NCBI GenBank assembly: GCA_007844125.1
Contig: CM017564.1
Coordinates: 20,106,956 to 20,170,955 of the forward strand
Source of the DNA: Sinonovacula constricta
Taxonomy: Eukaryota > Mollusca > Bivalvia > Cardiida > Solecurtidae
Length of the DNA: 64,000 nucleotides
Reading direction: 5' to 3'
In this document: piece after piece, positions 13,336 to 26,009 of the stretch
Numbering within the stretch: position 1 is the stretch's first letter
How the letters are laid out: every line of letters begins with the position of its first letter
Made by a program: the position numbers and the translations under genes
Notes under the pieces: generated by a model
Told to the model about the DNA's origin: nothing
What the model saw: only the letters and a program-made list of their open reading frames with translations
The model's database searches: none

Positions 13336-13389
13336 CGGGGTTTTCACTTTCTAATCATTAAACAATCGCGCATGTACATATACTAGACC

Positions 13390-13470
13390 TAGTTGCGCAA
13401 TCGCTAGAGGGTCGGCTCCAGGTACGGGTAGACCCGGCTTCAAAGCCTGACCTAAACATACCGAATAAGA
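13390..13470 (+). mobile_element. Diverged tRNA-like SINE head
   Basis: The stretch around the shared GTCGGCTCCA word with the following GTACGGG, then a degenerate B-box-like GGCTTCAAAGCC, matches the head of the full-length SINE at 31481-31780. The body and tail are not recognisable. The minus-strand open frame across it (13358-13786) is therefore not regarded as a gene. Confidence 0.5.
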
Positions 13471-13776
13471 ATATATGACCAAGTCCTATGAGCACTGCAA
13501 CATATACTAAAATTTGAATAGGCACAGGACAACGGTATTTACATGCATGCCAAATATTAAAGTAAAAATGAATTTGCCATGAGCCATTTAACAACAGGTA
13601 CTGCCTTGGAACGGTCAGTCGGCAATATGGGCTGACTGGGGTGATTAAACAAGTTTTACAGAGCTCTAACCACGCACTTCCAGATGGGTTTCTCAAATGT
13701 AGTTTGTAAGGCTTACTTAAAATAGAAACAACCATGGAATTAGGAAAAGTGAAAGTTATGCTGGGTTTGACGTTAG

Positions 13777-14622
13777 AATAAAGCAAAGGTGATATCGATT
13801 TTTATACCGATGACAATGTCAACAATAAAGCAAAAAATGATATCAATATTTATACCGACGACAATGTCAACAATAAAGCAAAGGTGATATCAATATTTAT
13901 ACCGACGACAATGTCAACAATAAAGCAAAGGTGATATCGATATTTATACCGATGACAATGTCAACAATAAAGCAAAGGTAATATCAATATTTATAGCGAC
14001 GACAATGTCAACAATAAAGCAAAGGTGATATCGATATTTATAGCGACGACAATGTCAACAATAAAGCAAAGGTTATATCAATATTTATAGCGACGACAAT
14101 GTCAACAATAAAGCAAAGGTGATATCGATATTTATAGCGACGACAATGTCAACAATAAAGCAAAGGTGATATCGATATTTATACCGATGACAATGTCAAC
14201 AATAAAGCAAAGGTGATATCAATATTTACAGCGACGACAATGTCAACAATAAAGCAAAGGTGATATCGATATTTATACCGATGACAATGTCAACAATAAA
14301 GCAAAGGTGATATCGATATTTATACCGATGACAATGTCAACAATAAAGCAAAGGTGATATCAATATTTATACCGACGACAATGTCAACAATAAAGCAAAG
14401 GTGATATCGATATTTATAGCGACGACAATGTCAACAATAAAGCAAAGGTGATATCGATATTTATACCGATGACAATGTCAACAATAAAACAAAGGTTATA
14501 TCAATATTTATACCGACGACAATGTCAACAATAAAGCAAAGGTGATATCGATATTTATACCGATGACATGTCAACAATAAAGCAAAGGTGATATCAATAT
14601 TTATACCGAAGACAATGTCAAC
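13777..14622. repeat. 47-bp tandem repeat, 18 copies
   Basis: Monomer AATAAAGCAAAGGTGATATC, then GATATTTATACCGATGAC, then AATGTCAAC. The array length is 846 bases, 18 x 47, with minor indels such as a one-base loss near 14563. Monomers fall into linked haplotypes. CGATATTT goes with CCGATGAC or GCGACGAC, whereas CAATATTT is never found with GATGAC. Confidence 0.93.
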
Positions 14623-15730
14623 GATGCATCAGACGATTATCCCAGATCAGATTGATTTAAAACGGTTAGAATCAAAGCGCTATTTGGACCGTTAATTTTA
14701 CCCCGAAAAGATAAATAGGTGTGCAATTAATGTTTGCTAAATTATTCGTCGTAATTCGATTCAGCAACGCAATAAAAACCAGGAACGTTTTGAGTTGCCA
14801 AACAACCACTCCTTTGAGAGATTATACATTGAGACAAAAGTTACAACCCAGTCCCTAACAACATTCGATATAAGAAACTGTTGTATATAAGATATAATAA
14901 ATTCCACGTTGTTGCCGAGATAAAACTAGGTCTAAAAAAAATAAATGCAACCGGACACAACACTCATGTGATCTAAATCTTAATCCCGAAAACAAACCTG
15001 ATATAGAGCCGCAGAAGGCAGTGAAGACTCGCGCAAATATATCGGTCTAAAATATAATGTACACTCAGTGAAATACTAGTTCTAACAACATCTCCCAACC
15101 CATACACACACAATTTAACCGCTTGATTATTTAGTTTAAACAGATAACAATATAAATGTTTACATTTGCAGCACATAATTAACGCATCTAGTCTCCTTCG
15201 ACATTCAAATTTGTTTCTGTACACACTCTAATTTTTCCAAAAAATGATGATTTGACGCGGATAGGAAATGTCATACAGGGCCAATCCTTCGTAATTCGGA
15301 ATTCATATATTTAGCTTTCTCATAAATTTGGACACTGTCGCGACATCGTCCAATTTAAACTAAGCCACAGCATATTTAAAAATGTTCAGGAAAAAACAGT
15401 GATTCTGACAGCGATATTACAATTAATTAATGAATTAAATTTAATTAATTAATTTGTTTAACCGGTCATTTACGCCCCAGGATATTTTTAGCCAAGACAA
15501 TGTAGAAAAAATATGACGAGAAAATAATTTTCGTTTCAAGCAATTTAAATCCCAGCACGATACTTTCTCGAGCAACTCGATTGCTTTTCGAGTTGTTCGC
15601 AGTAATTATTATTCCGATCACTTTCAGATCGGCTGACGTCTGGGGTATTAAGATTTTAGACATGTCATCTTTTCGGACAAGTGTACACTAGTAAACCAGC
15701 ATTTAAGGTTACGCTAGTCAGGTTAAGGGT
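14623..15730. other. No gene seen
   Basis: AT-rich sequence. A near-palindrome of ATTAATTAAT words lies at about 15420-15456. Short open frames on the minus strand have no recognisable similarity. Confidence 0.5.
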
Positions 15731-16547
<817 letters not shown>

Positions 16548-16552
16548 GAAAT

Positions 16553-16570
16553 TGGGGGCTCGTCCGGGAT
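16553..16570 (+). other. Primer-binding site complementary to tRNA-Pro
   Basis: TGGGGGCTCGTCCGGGAT is exactly complementary to the 18 nucleotides at the 3' end of tRNA-Pro. The same PBS is known from murine leukaemia-type gammaretroviruses and from various LTR elements. It marks the start of minus-strand DNA synthesis and fixes the 3' edge of a 5' LTR. Confidence 0.8.
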
Positions 16571-18925
16571 TTGAAACGTTAAAGGATAACTCTCGTAACA
16601 CAAGTGAGTCAGCTGACCGATGCCATTCAGTGCGGAAAATCAGAACTTCGCTTCAACAGTTTCGTCAAGCTATGCCACAGTATAGATTTTATTTCTAAAA
16701 AGAGCAGCACGCGGCTAATGAAAGGACAATGCTTTGTGCATTATATCAAGATAGTTTTCGAAAATTAAGTGTTTAAATCGATTAAAATAATGTAAATCAA
16801 ACAGAACTATTAATATTTTATCATGCATTTGTTGTAGTGAAAATAAGTAAGCTACTAAGAATAGTGTAAAATTTATGTACATTGAAAATAAATTAACGTT
16901 AAGCATTTTGTTCTATATTTCTTTGGTTATCTCATTTTAAATACAATTAATAACCATGGACGAAAAGCCAGTGTCAACATATATATGAAACGTAATCTGA
17001 ACTAAGTTTGATGATGCGAACTAAATCCATCTGATTGGGCTGAATTTCAGCCGAAATGATGTACATGGTGGCAAAGATTATTGTGTACTCGAAAGGCACG
17101 TGATAACATCTTGGCGATTGTCTGACGAGTCGCTGATTTTTTTTTTATCCACTCTCTGGTCGGATTCCACTCTCTGGTCGGATTCCAACTTTTAGATAAT
17201 CAATCAGGTTGATTGAACCCAATCAATCAGGACCCCAATATCACAAACAAGAAACTACGACTAAACAATACATTAATGTAAACCATACCTTTTTAAAACA
17301 CAAAATAATTTCAAATAATAGACCATGTTTAACAACATGTCCTACAACTTATTGTTGCGCGTTTTAAACATTAAGTATGAATTCAGTGAAATGGAGTTAA
17401 ATAATAGAGACCTTAACACTTTGCTTAGCACGTGTTCGTCTAAGCTCAACCTATTTTACAACGAAATCTGTGGTTCTATTTGCATTAAAACATGATATGT
17501 GATAGTATGGTCACTATCAGAATAAAACATACAGGGAGCAGAAAAATACACAACAGAAACAAAAGCGTCTAGGCCAATTTACGATAAAACTGTAACAGAA
17601 CATGAAAACTAATCTCCGAGACTAATATATGTATAAAACATGACCCTCGAAAATACATATCTTCGGGTCAAATCTCACGGAGTCGCTGTTTTCACGACAC
17701 ATCGCTTTTAAAAGAAGTCGAAGGTGGCCGGTGTAATTTATTGTCATTTGCCACACTAGTTATCGACTGTTATCTAAATACACGATAAGCAGTCTAGATA
17801 CTGCACTAAACTGGGACAAATTTTACTTTCATTCGCTTATCTCTTCAATCCCAGCAACGATTTGTCGAAAGGAGGTGGCAAAATCCACTCACAACGCGTT
17901 TTAGGTAAGTAAACATCACAATCAGTACGACTGTATGCAAGCAAACGTTCGTCTGAATAGGAACGGCGCACGGTCATTTCGTCCCAACATTGGTTCGTAC
18001 ACAACTTATCTGATACCAGTTTGCAGACGATAATTTTGTTCCTCCCCCAGTCTCATTAAAAATTCGTCTGGTCACTGGGTCACTGCAGAAAATCGCTTAA
18101 TTTTAGAAACAATTTGTTTTTCCACTCATTCAGAATAAATCTGAATGATATTCAAACACAAGTTTTCACTTTTCAAGGGCGACATGTTTATTCAAGTGAT
18201 TGTGTAATAGTCAGAAGGGGGTACTGAGATTTCTTTCCATTTTCACAGTCTGCCACTCGCTTTGTCTGGCGTATTTTAGATTTAAAATTAAACAAATCAA
18301 AGTGGTTTCAAGATAATAATGGTAAACATGCATGCGCGTGCAATAATTAACATTTCATTATGGTTCAAATGAACCTTGATTATGCTCAGCTTGTACTCGT
18401 TTCAAGTGCGTTGGTTATAGAAAACAGTTCATGGTTATGTTAGCAAATTTGAATCTGAAGTACTATTAAAGCAAATATAGACATGATTGCATATCTCTTT
18501 ATGGTCTCGGATACATTGAATCCATCCGGCTCATCATAGCCATACAATTAGCGTAGCTTACTGGAATTTTCTCATAATTAAACCTCTAGTTTCTTTAAGT
18601 AAGGTCACATTAGATTCCGCTCGACCCATGTCCTAATCAATCGTTTTTTAGAGGTTGGGAGGGTGGGGTGAATATCCAGGACCCCCTCTCCAAACAATGC
18701 AGAGCCTTGACAGTGTTTTTAACGTTCTGCATCACTGCACTGTTTTTTCTTACACACTATAGACTAACATAATATTCGGTTCCATTTTAAACCATTACTT
18801 ATTCCAAAGAAATTAGTTGATGGCTGCTTGAGTAATTGGAGTTTAACATCGTGGAAAACTAATAAATTAAATACACATCATTTTTTGAACACTGTATAAA
18901 TAAATGAAATTTATAATGCAGAAAT
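16571..18925. other. No gene seen; possible decayed retroelement leader then intergenic DNA
   Basis: About 150 bases after the PBS might be an untranslated leader, but no gag-like frame follows. A 19-bp tandem duplication (CCACTCTCTGGTCGGATT core) lies at about 17149-17187. The remainder is AT-rich with no recognisable feature. Confidence 0.45.
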
Positions 18926-19064
18926 ATTATTTACCTAACTATGTTGATCATACATTATTTACCTAACTATGTTGATCATACATTATTTACCTAACTATGT
19001 TGATCATACATTATTTACCTAACTATGTTGATCATACAATATTAACCTAACTATGTTGATCACA
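18926..19064. repeat. 28-bp tandem repeat, 5 copies
   Basis: The unit is ATTATTTACCTAACTATG plus TTGATCATAC. Three copies are identical and the last is diverged (TATTAACC, GATCACAC). Confidence 0.92.
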
Positions 19065-20820
19065 CACAGTTTATATGTTAAAACATCACATGCCCTATAA
19101 TTTAAATGCATTTTGATCGATCAATCTTAGGTCACGTGTAATGAAATACTACATATATAATGTTATTAATTGGATGATTTCTTACTGGTCCATATTTTGG
19201 CCAAGGGCATCGTATTTTACCCTAAGTAGGCAATGATCAAAACTACTGTTCATGGCTAAACATAACATTATCATCTTTAATTTATCTAATTAACTAAAAT
19301 TTATTAATTAAGTGCTGAACTATACAACCGTATCTCTTCTCTCAATGTCAACTGGGGTATTTGATTCGATTCCGTTAAAAGAACGCGGGAAACGTCGTAT
19401 TGTGGCTGTATAAACCAACTGAATTGTTTCTTTTCAGAATTGACTTTAATATTGGCCATGTTTCTATCATCCAATCAAATCGCTTTATTTCCGAATGGAC
19501 CGTTTTCGTTTTTACATTGATTGCTCTTCTTGACCCGTTTTATTTTATAAGATGTTGGCTTTGTAAACGTTTTTCAAGCGGAAGTGAAAATGCAACGTAA
19601 AGCCAACAAAATATAAATTTTGTCATATTGTTTATTCCTATTTTAATCGCCTTGAGCGAAACATCATTTTTGTGTTCGAAATGTTTTCTTGGAAGGAAAC
19701 ACTATCTTTAATAAGTTTGCTGGGAGAACTGTCCGTTTGTTACGTCATCAAAACGCCTTATATGGTAAGGGATATGTTTAGTTTCATTAAAACATTCCAT
19801 TTAAATAATTGGCGCGTTCATGTCACAATGTGACTTAAAGATGGTTTCCGGCACTTGGGACCAGATTTGTTTTGTCCAAATTACAATACATATTATTGTT
19901 GCCTGAAAAGATCCCGCGAAATGTTTATTGATGTCCAACATATATGTGAAAAGTGAAGCATTACACCCAAGCCGACTTTACAAACACGTATTTTCTAGTC
20001 GAGTCACGCTGCACATTTCCATAGCAACATTTGTTTTAAAGCACAAAACGTCACTATCGCTGAAATATATGATAAATTATATAAGTAACGTATCAAGTGA
20101 ATAAAATGGGGCGGAAGTACATGGCGTTGTCTGAAGTTGACATGTAGTTAAATGATTACGTCATAACTTCTGCCATTAATCCTTTTTAGCGTTAACAAGC
20201 AAACCCTATATGCTTAATTGGCAAGAGCGAGTGTTTTTTCTTAATTATTTACTGTAATACAACAATATGTTCAATTTCATTAAAACATTATTCCTTAAGA
20301 ACACCAGTTAAACTGACCCGTTGTTCTAAGGTTATTTTACAGGCTATTATGTGATTACGCATAAAATAATAGCTACAGAATGTTGTGGCTTCATAGTTAA
20401 GTGAGGAAAAGAATCAAACATAGGAATGGATATGAGATCGGGAGATCCCAACCCTGGAGTGACCTGTTTCAAAAGAAACTCGCCAAGTCTCGTTTCTGTC
20501 AAAATAGTTCACCGTCACACCCAATCCTACCATAGGGTCTATTAGTCTTATAACCTTTATGTTGACAAAAAGCTGTAACAGTTTACGTCTGTAAATATAT
20601 GTTCTGTTCTTTACAGCCACTTGCTTTCTGTTTAAAGGTCAAATAAAATCAAATCTGGAAATTTGGTAAAAATTTCAAATGTAGTTATGAATTAACCTAC
20701 ATTTCACAATAAACTACCTCTTTTGTGTTGTTTTTAGTTATAAAATGTGTTTTTAACACGATTTCCATAAAATGAAAAGAGTTATCCCTTTAAACTCCGT
20801 TTCTTACTTGCCCTTGTCTA
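19065..20820. other. No gene seen
   Basis: AT-rich intergenic sequence. Short open frames at 19400-19600 (+) and 20414-20620 (-) have no recognisable motif and no convincing splice context. Confidence 0.5.
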
Positions 20821-20824
20821 CAGG

Positions 20825-20838
20825 TGCGCGTGACGTCA
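20825..20838 (+). promoter_or_regulatory. CRE-type promoter element of the THAP gene
   Basis: TGCGCGTGACGTCA, with a perfect TGACGTCA palindrome, lies about 140 bases before the ATG. It is followed four bases later by GGAACAA. The same arrangement occurs in inverted orientation before the opposing gene at 25160-25173. Confidence 0.5.
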
Positions 20839-20976
20839 GACAGGAACAAAGAAATATATTCCGCCATGTTTATTCATTGTTTATATTTGCGTTGGATTTT
20901 ATTTGTTGTTGATTTTTTTGTTATCGTGTGCTAAATTGTATTTTTTTTAGTTAAATATTTTTTATTGTGTTTCAAA

Positions 20977-21954
20977 ATGACAATTTGTGCAGTAGTTGGT
21001 TGTGATTCGCGGACAGGAAGGACGAAAGATATTAGTTTTTTTTTCATTTCCTAAAGACAAGATATTGAGTAAAGTTTGGGTTGAAAAAATAGCTCGAGGA
21101 AGGCCAGATGATAAATCGAAGCCATTTATACCGAACCACAATCATAAAGTGTGCTCAAAACATTTCGATGACGACCAATATGAATGTAGTGAAAGTTTCT
21201 TGGAGAATATTGGTTGCGAAGTAAAGTTTCGACGAAAATTAAAGATAGACGCGATTCCACTTTTGCTTCTGCCTGTGAGAAGCCACCAACGACAACAGCC
21301 ATCATGTAGACCGTCTGCTGAAAGTATTATTAGCAAGAAAAGAAGCAATGAGGTAAGTAAAAAAAATGACTTCATGGAAAGACCTCAAAATTGCTTGACA
21401 TATGTACACATTGACACAAAAAAAATTTGTATCATTAAAAATTTGGTAATATCTGATAAATAGATGACAGTTTTAGCAAGATTCTAACTTTATTTATTGT
21501 GTTCATCACCTTGCTTCCATACTTTCTCTGCACAAAAATGTTGTGCAAAAGTGAAACTGGTTTCACACACTCATGACATGGACATTTTAATTTAAATCAT
21601 TGTCCCAAATTTGTTGCCCTTGATAAATCACAGATTTTCACGGAAATCATGGATCTTTATTTTTATAGTGTGGAAAGTACTTTTCCGTGAAAATTAAAAT
21701 TTCATTGATTTTATTAATTTTACCGGTTGTCGCAATTGTTTCGGGTCTGTAAACATACTAACTGCCTCCCACTGCCAACTGCCAGTCATCCGGTGGGTCA
21801 TTAGGTCATCCGGACTGGCAACTTGACAAAACTGCCGGACCGGAGCAGATTTTGCCTGTCAATGGCAGGCTGCCAGGCACTTTTGCGAAGACTGATCGAT
21901 GACAGTTCTAGTAAAAATGAAGTTTACAAACCTTTTTTTTAAGATATAAACTTA

Positions 21955-22012
<58 letters not shown>

Positions 22013-22644
22013 TTGTGTTGTAATGCGGAAATAATTTCAAGCTAATAGAAAATTCAAGAACATGTATTATTATCCAAATTGCTTATTTTGATTTTCATTT
22101 TTTTTGCATCATCATGAAAAAATAATTAAATGATGGAAAAGTCATGGAATTGCAATGAAGAAATTTTGTATGAACCCTGTGCAGTACCCTACTTTACACT
22201 ATAATTTAGATTACTATTTTTTTTCAGATAGTAGGAAAGATCCATACTGCTAGCAATCATTTTGATGATTTTGATGGACCACTGATTGCCACAACGATCA
22301 CCTCAGAAGCTGATATACCGGTAGAATCACCATTAGAGACTCTAGCTGTTGTTGCGTCAACAAAGTCCCGACTTCCTTTACCAAATTGGAAGACATCTAA
22401 CTACAATGTCCAGTCTCAGACCTCTACAATGTTCTATATATTATCTATTTTTTCAGATTATGTCAGTGAGCTGATGGACAATGTTTTAGAACTGAGAAAT
22501 GAGAGGACAAGTTATGCTGTGGCCAAACAACTCCACAAAGTAGAAGACAAAGACCGGCCTCCTCCCATTGCACAGAGCACACCAAAGAGAGTGTCCAAGC
22601 AGCAACTGATACACACACATGTCAGGCGTTTTAATAAATGTTAA
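20977..22644 (+). CDS. THAP zinc-finger protein, two exons, with an apparent 1-base frameshift
   Basis: THAP domains are C2CH zinc-binding DNA-binding modules shared by animal regulators and P-element transposases. Exon 1 is 20977-21352, starting ATG after TTCAAA and ending at an exact GTAAGT donor. Exon 2 is 22228-22644, after a TTTTTTTTCAG acceptor, ending TAA. Both junctions are phase 0. Zinc ligands are visible: Cys4 and Cys9 (CAVVGC), then Cys59 and His62 (CSKHF), spacing C-x4-C-x49-C-x2-H, with the family's FP (SFPKD) and a terminal AIP in place of the usual AVP. The first 22 codons and the rest of exon 1 are in different frames: a T9 run at 21036-21044 is one base too long. Reading eight Ts gives about 263 residues. 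The C-terminal half (VSELMDNVLELRNER onward) may be helical and ends in a basic tail. A polyadenylation signal AATAAA lies at 23393. No transposase domain follows. The frameshift may be a sequencing error in a homopolymer or a real pseudogene lesion. Confidence 0.8.
21959..22010. repeat. (AT)n microsatellite in the THAP intron
   Basis: 52 bases of pure AT, within the 875-base intron between the two THAP exons. Confidence 0.95.
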
Positions 22645-22860
22645 CACTTTGTTCTATTACTGAACTGTTTGTAGCTGGACGGAGTACACACATGTATGAT
22701 GGAGTTATGTGCCTTTGATAGCTTGTGACGACAAAAAAACAACAGTGTCTGTTGGAAAAGTCTGGTTATAATTAAATAAGCATTATTTCTTTTATACATC
22801 ATGTTTTAATGATGGGCAGTCGGATAGAATGATAGAAAGACTGTGTAATTATTGATGATA

Positions 22861-23062
22861 TGTACTACTTTTTTTCTTCTGTAAATAAGCTTTGTATTAT
22901 TATTTTGGTAAAGGGGCTGTGAATGTTGATTACATGTTCTACATTTTTCTGTATATATGCTTTTTATTATTATTTTGGTAAAGGGGCTGTGAATGTTGAT
23001 TACATGTACTACTTTTTTTATGTAAATAAGCTTTGTATTATTATTTTGGTAAAAGGGCTGTG
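22861..23062. repeat. 70-bp tandem repeat, about 3 copies
   Basis: Each copy carries GTAAATAAGCTTTGTATTAT (GTATATATGCTTTTTATTAT in the second), then TATTTTGGTAAAGGGGCTGT, then GAATGTTGATTACATGT. Spacing is 70 then 71 bases; the last copy is cut short. It lies in the likely 3'UTR of the THAP gene. Confidence 0.85.
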
Positions 23063-23090
23063 AGTCTCCTCATGTATGCTTGTATAAATT

Positions 23091-23292
23091 TATTATGCCC
23101 CCCATAGTAGAAGAGGAGGTATATCGTTTTGCCAATGTCAGTCTGTCTTTCGTTAGACCAAATGTTTTCCGTCAATTTACTCAACAACTATTGGTCCCAG
23201 GGTTCTCATATTTTACTTGGTGATTGGTCATGATGAGTAGAAGACCCCTATTATGAGGTCAAAGGTCAATGTCACTTAGGTCATCTGGGGGA
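23091..23292 (+). mobile_element. Diverged copy of a mollusc dispersed repeat (TTATGCCCCC... type)
   Basis: Starts TTATGCCCCCCATAGTAG, continues with AGAGGAGGTATATCGTTTTG, then GTCAGTCTGTC, and ends in AGGTCAAAGGTCAATGTCAC. From memory this order matches an abundant interspersed repeat of bivalve genomes that starts with TATGCCCCC and ends with tandem AGGTCA words. I cannot name the family with certainty. It is probably non-autonomous, with no coding capacity. Confidence 0.55.
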
Positions 23293-23575
23293 ATGCATAT
23301 GTGTAATTCTGACATTTCTTGTTAAATATATAGTTTAATCACAGGTATATTATCCAGTGTATTTACCTAACATCAAACTATTATCTAGTGTGAATAAAAT
23401 GTTATATGTTGCTGATGATTTCGTGTTGTTATGCATGTACTTTTATGTACGACTTCACACATGGACTGGACAATAATAATAGACCTGGGCTCGTATTCAA
23501 TAAACAAGTAACACTTGCAATCAGTATTTGTATAGTTTCTTTAATATCATCAAACTATCATTTCATAGTTATACA

Positions 23576-25100
23576 TCACTGTGGATATTTGAAGCCACAA
23601 TATTCTTCTGAAGGAAACTGGTCTCTGATTGCCTTAACTGCGCAGGCTGGTATTACCCGTCTGCATTTTCTTCCCAACAGACCATAAATCCACCGCGTGA
23701 AACGTCTGTATGCCAAATGACGATACAACCTGAAAGAAAATCAATAATTTTGTTATAATATACTTTGGAATGATAGATTTTGTAAAATAAATACTTTTTA
23801 AGATTCTGTTAATCCTTATGATACAGAGCCATATAAATTGGGCTACAACCTTGCTATAACCAAATGCTAAAAGTATCTTATGTGACCAAATTAGGCCAGG
23901 CCAACACCTTTTTCCAACATAATGCTTTTTTTAGGCTAAAAGAAAAACTATAAAATACAACAAATAATACATATACTCAGTATATTAAATGGGAATGGTG
24001 TTTACTTACAGATTTAAATAGGAAAACAAAAGATTCAGGATATTTGACAATAGTATTCGAGATCTTTTTTAGAAAAAAAACAACAACATACTCATGAATT
24101 CTTTGATTTTCTTCAATCGGTCCATTGGCCAACACATAATCGTAGTACGAAGTCTCCAGGACATGGATATTCAGGCAGTTTACAATGAATCCTCCATGTT
24201 CTGTAATACACTTCAACCCCTCTGCTTTGTCACTGATGATGTTGGCCGTCTTGCAATACTTGCTCTCTATCGTTGTCGACATGTTCACACACTGCTCACA
24301 ATGACACCTACAAATGATATAGATTTTGGTATTGGTAAATGTACAAAATTCAAAACATAAAGTCATATTTAGCACACTGTTGCTTCTGCTTCTTGTAGTC
24401 TTATTTATAAATTACGTTTCAAATTTAATATTGAGAGTTTACATGCAAAATATATTTAATATACTGCTTTCTAAATGCAGTTGAGCATACATGAGCAGCA
24501 TGGGAGTTGTCTGTAATCATGATTTTGACGGCACGAATTATGGTAAACATAATTGTTTTTAAGCAATAAATTCACACTGCATTCTGTTCAAATAATGGCT
24601 ATCAATTTAGTAAGTTTCAATAGTCTGAAAATCTTCCCATGTGTATCTTTTTAACAAAGTGTTTTATTAAAATGAATGCCACAACAGAATTACAGTATTT
24701 TGTTGAACTGCCCAGACGAGATCGATATGGATTGGAGACGGTTTGACCTGTAAGTTTAACCAGTTTGACTTGACATCCGCACAATTTATTTTTATGTATA
24801 AAATAGATTATAGACCTAGTTACATCCGCGATAACGTCTGAATAAATAGGTTTTAAATTCATAAATTGTATGCTATACTGTCGGTATGTCAATTTCAGTT
24901 CATTTTGATTTTCGCACCTACCAGTTTTGAACATCGTCCACGGTGACAATCTCGGAGTTGTCAGATTCGGAGCACGAATCTGTAGAGGAATCATCCGTAC
25001 ATTTATCCTCATCGTTATCGTCTAACACTGGCTCATATTGGTAGGGTTTAATTACATCATTATTCGCTTCAAAACCGAGTGAATCGTCTGAAGAATCCAT
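23576..25100 (-). CDS. Stand-alone P2X7 ballast-like (P2RX7_C domain) protein, three exons
   Basis: Exons on the minus strand are 25100-24922, 24307-24092 and 23729-23576. All introns are GT-AG, and the codons split at both junctions join cleanly: TG|G gives Trp60 and GA|G gives Glu132. The product is 182 residues. Residues 1-59 are acidic and Ser-rich (MDSSDDSLGFE, many D/E/S). The domain follows: WCHCEQC (60-66), Cys78, CITEH (93-97), NCLNIHVL (103-110), RHLAYRRFTRW (135-145), VIPACAV and IRDQFP, ending near a GF aromatic motif. These are hallmarks of the cytosolic C-terminal ballast of vertebrate P2X7, which binds zinc and guanine nucleotides. Here no P2X channel segment is attached, as in other invertebrate stand-alone members, whose function is not established. 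The gene is complete and undamaged, and converges on the THAP gene with about 930 bases between stops. Confidence 0.88.
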
Positions 25101-25159
25101 TTTTCAAAGTGTTCTTTGTTTACAACTTAATGAAAGCAGCAGATTAGATTGTTCCGGTA

Positions 25160-25173
25160 TGACGTCACACGCA
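25160..25173 (-). promoter_or_regulatory. CRE-type promoter element of the P2RX7_C gene
   Basis: On the minus strand this reads TGCGTGTGACGTCA, then four bases and GGAACAA, about 60 bases before the ATG. It matches the module before the THAP gene at 22 of 25 positions. Confidence 0.55.
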
Positions 25174-26000
25174 CAGGGGAGACTACTACCACGCACTTGT
25201 TGGCTTAGCCAGAACGTATACATAATAAAAACGTGATTTATGTACACAAACCACAGAACCACATAACACTGACTTCATTCTAATTAAACTATTTTTACTA
25301 TCGGGTCAGTCGGTTTATTGTTTTTGACGGGCAAAAACACATGTCGTAACATTCCCGCATGCGTAATTTAAAACTATCCCTAGTTTTTGAGCTCCAAATA
25401 GCTAATAATGGAAATCTTTAATTGAAAAGCTTAGCAACACATTGATTCTCCTAAACTTACGACAAAACAACGTTTTGAATGCCAGCACCAGAGATAATAT
25501 ATTACCTATTAGTCATTGTTGTTCGGAGTTTGTTGAAAAAAACACCAACTGTGTCTAAGGCACTTTTAAAAGTTGTTCGCCGGGTCGCCGACTCGCCGCT
25601 GCTTTCGTTGAGCAAGAACTTTACACTGTACTAAAATGAGTACCTACGAGGGTTTTTTTCGGGCGGGGAGGACCTTTGGTGGGATTGAATCAAGATCCAA
25701 TCAACTTTATCGCAGTAAAAACTAGATATATACACTGTAAGAGACCCTAACTTCGACATAAGCAGTCAACAGACAAAATGTACTTTAAAAGCTTAGTAAT
25801 GTTAACTCCCAACCCTACTCTTTTGCCTGGTGCCCCCCCCCCCCCACCCCATTCCACCCATTCCATTCAAGTCTTATAATAATGTATAAAGTATTAAGTG
25901 CCTTTTTGTAAAACTAGATATCTGTCTTACACGTTACTTAAACAAGATTCTTATTCAAATACTGCTTATTTTCAACTTTTATGTGGTAGACATTCTATAA
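25174..26000. other. No gene seen
   Basis: Intergenic sequence with a C-run at about 25834-25847. No coding or RNA feature recognised. Confidence 0.5.
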
Positions 26001-26009
26001 ATTCCATCT

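Noticed and set aside
11589..13361. 590-codon + frame of Ile, Thr and Met
   Set aside because: It is the 12-bp array translated in one frame; the period is a multiple of three, so openness is automatic. No complexity and no homology.
13358..13786. 142-codon minus frame
   Set aside because: It overlaps a diverged SINE head and enters the 47-bp repeat; no recognisable domain.
20977..22644. THAP gene as an active P-element transposase
   Set aside because: Only about 200 residues follow the finger, with no RNase H-like catalytic region and no transposase exons before the opposing gene.
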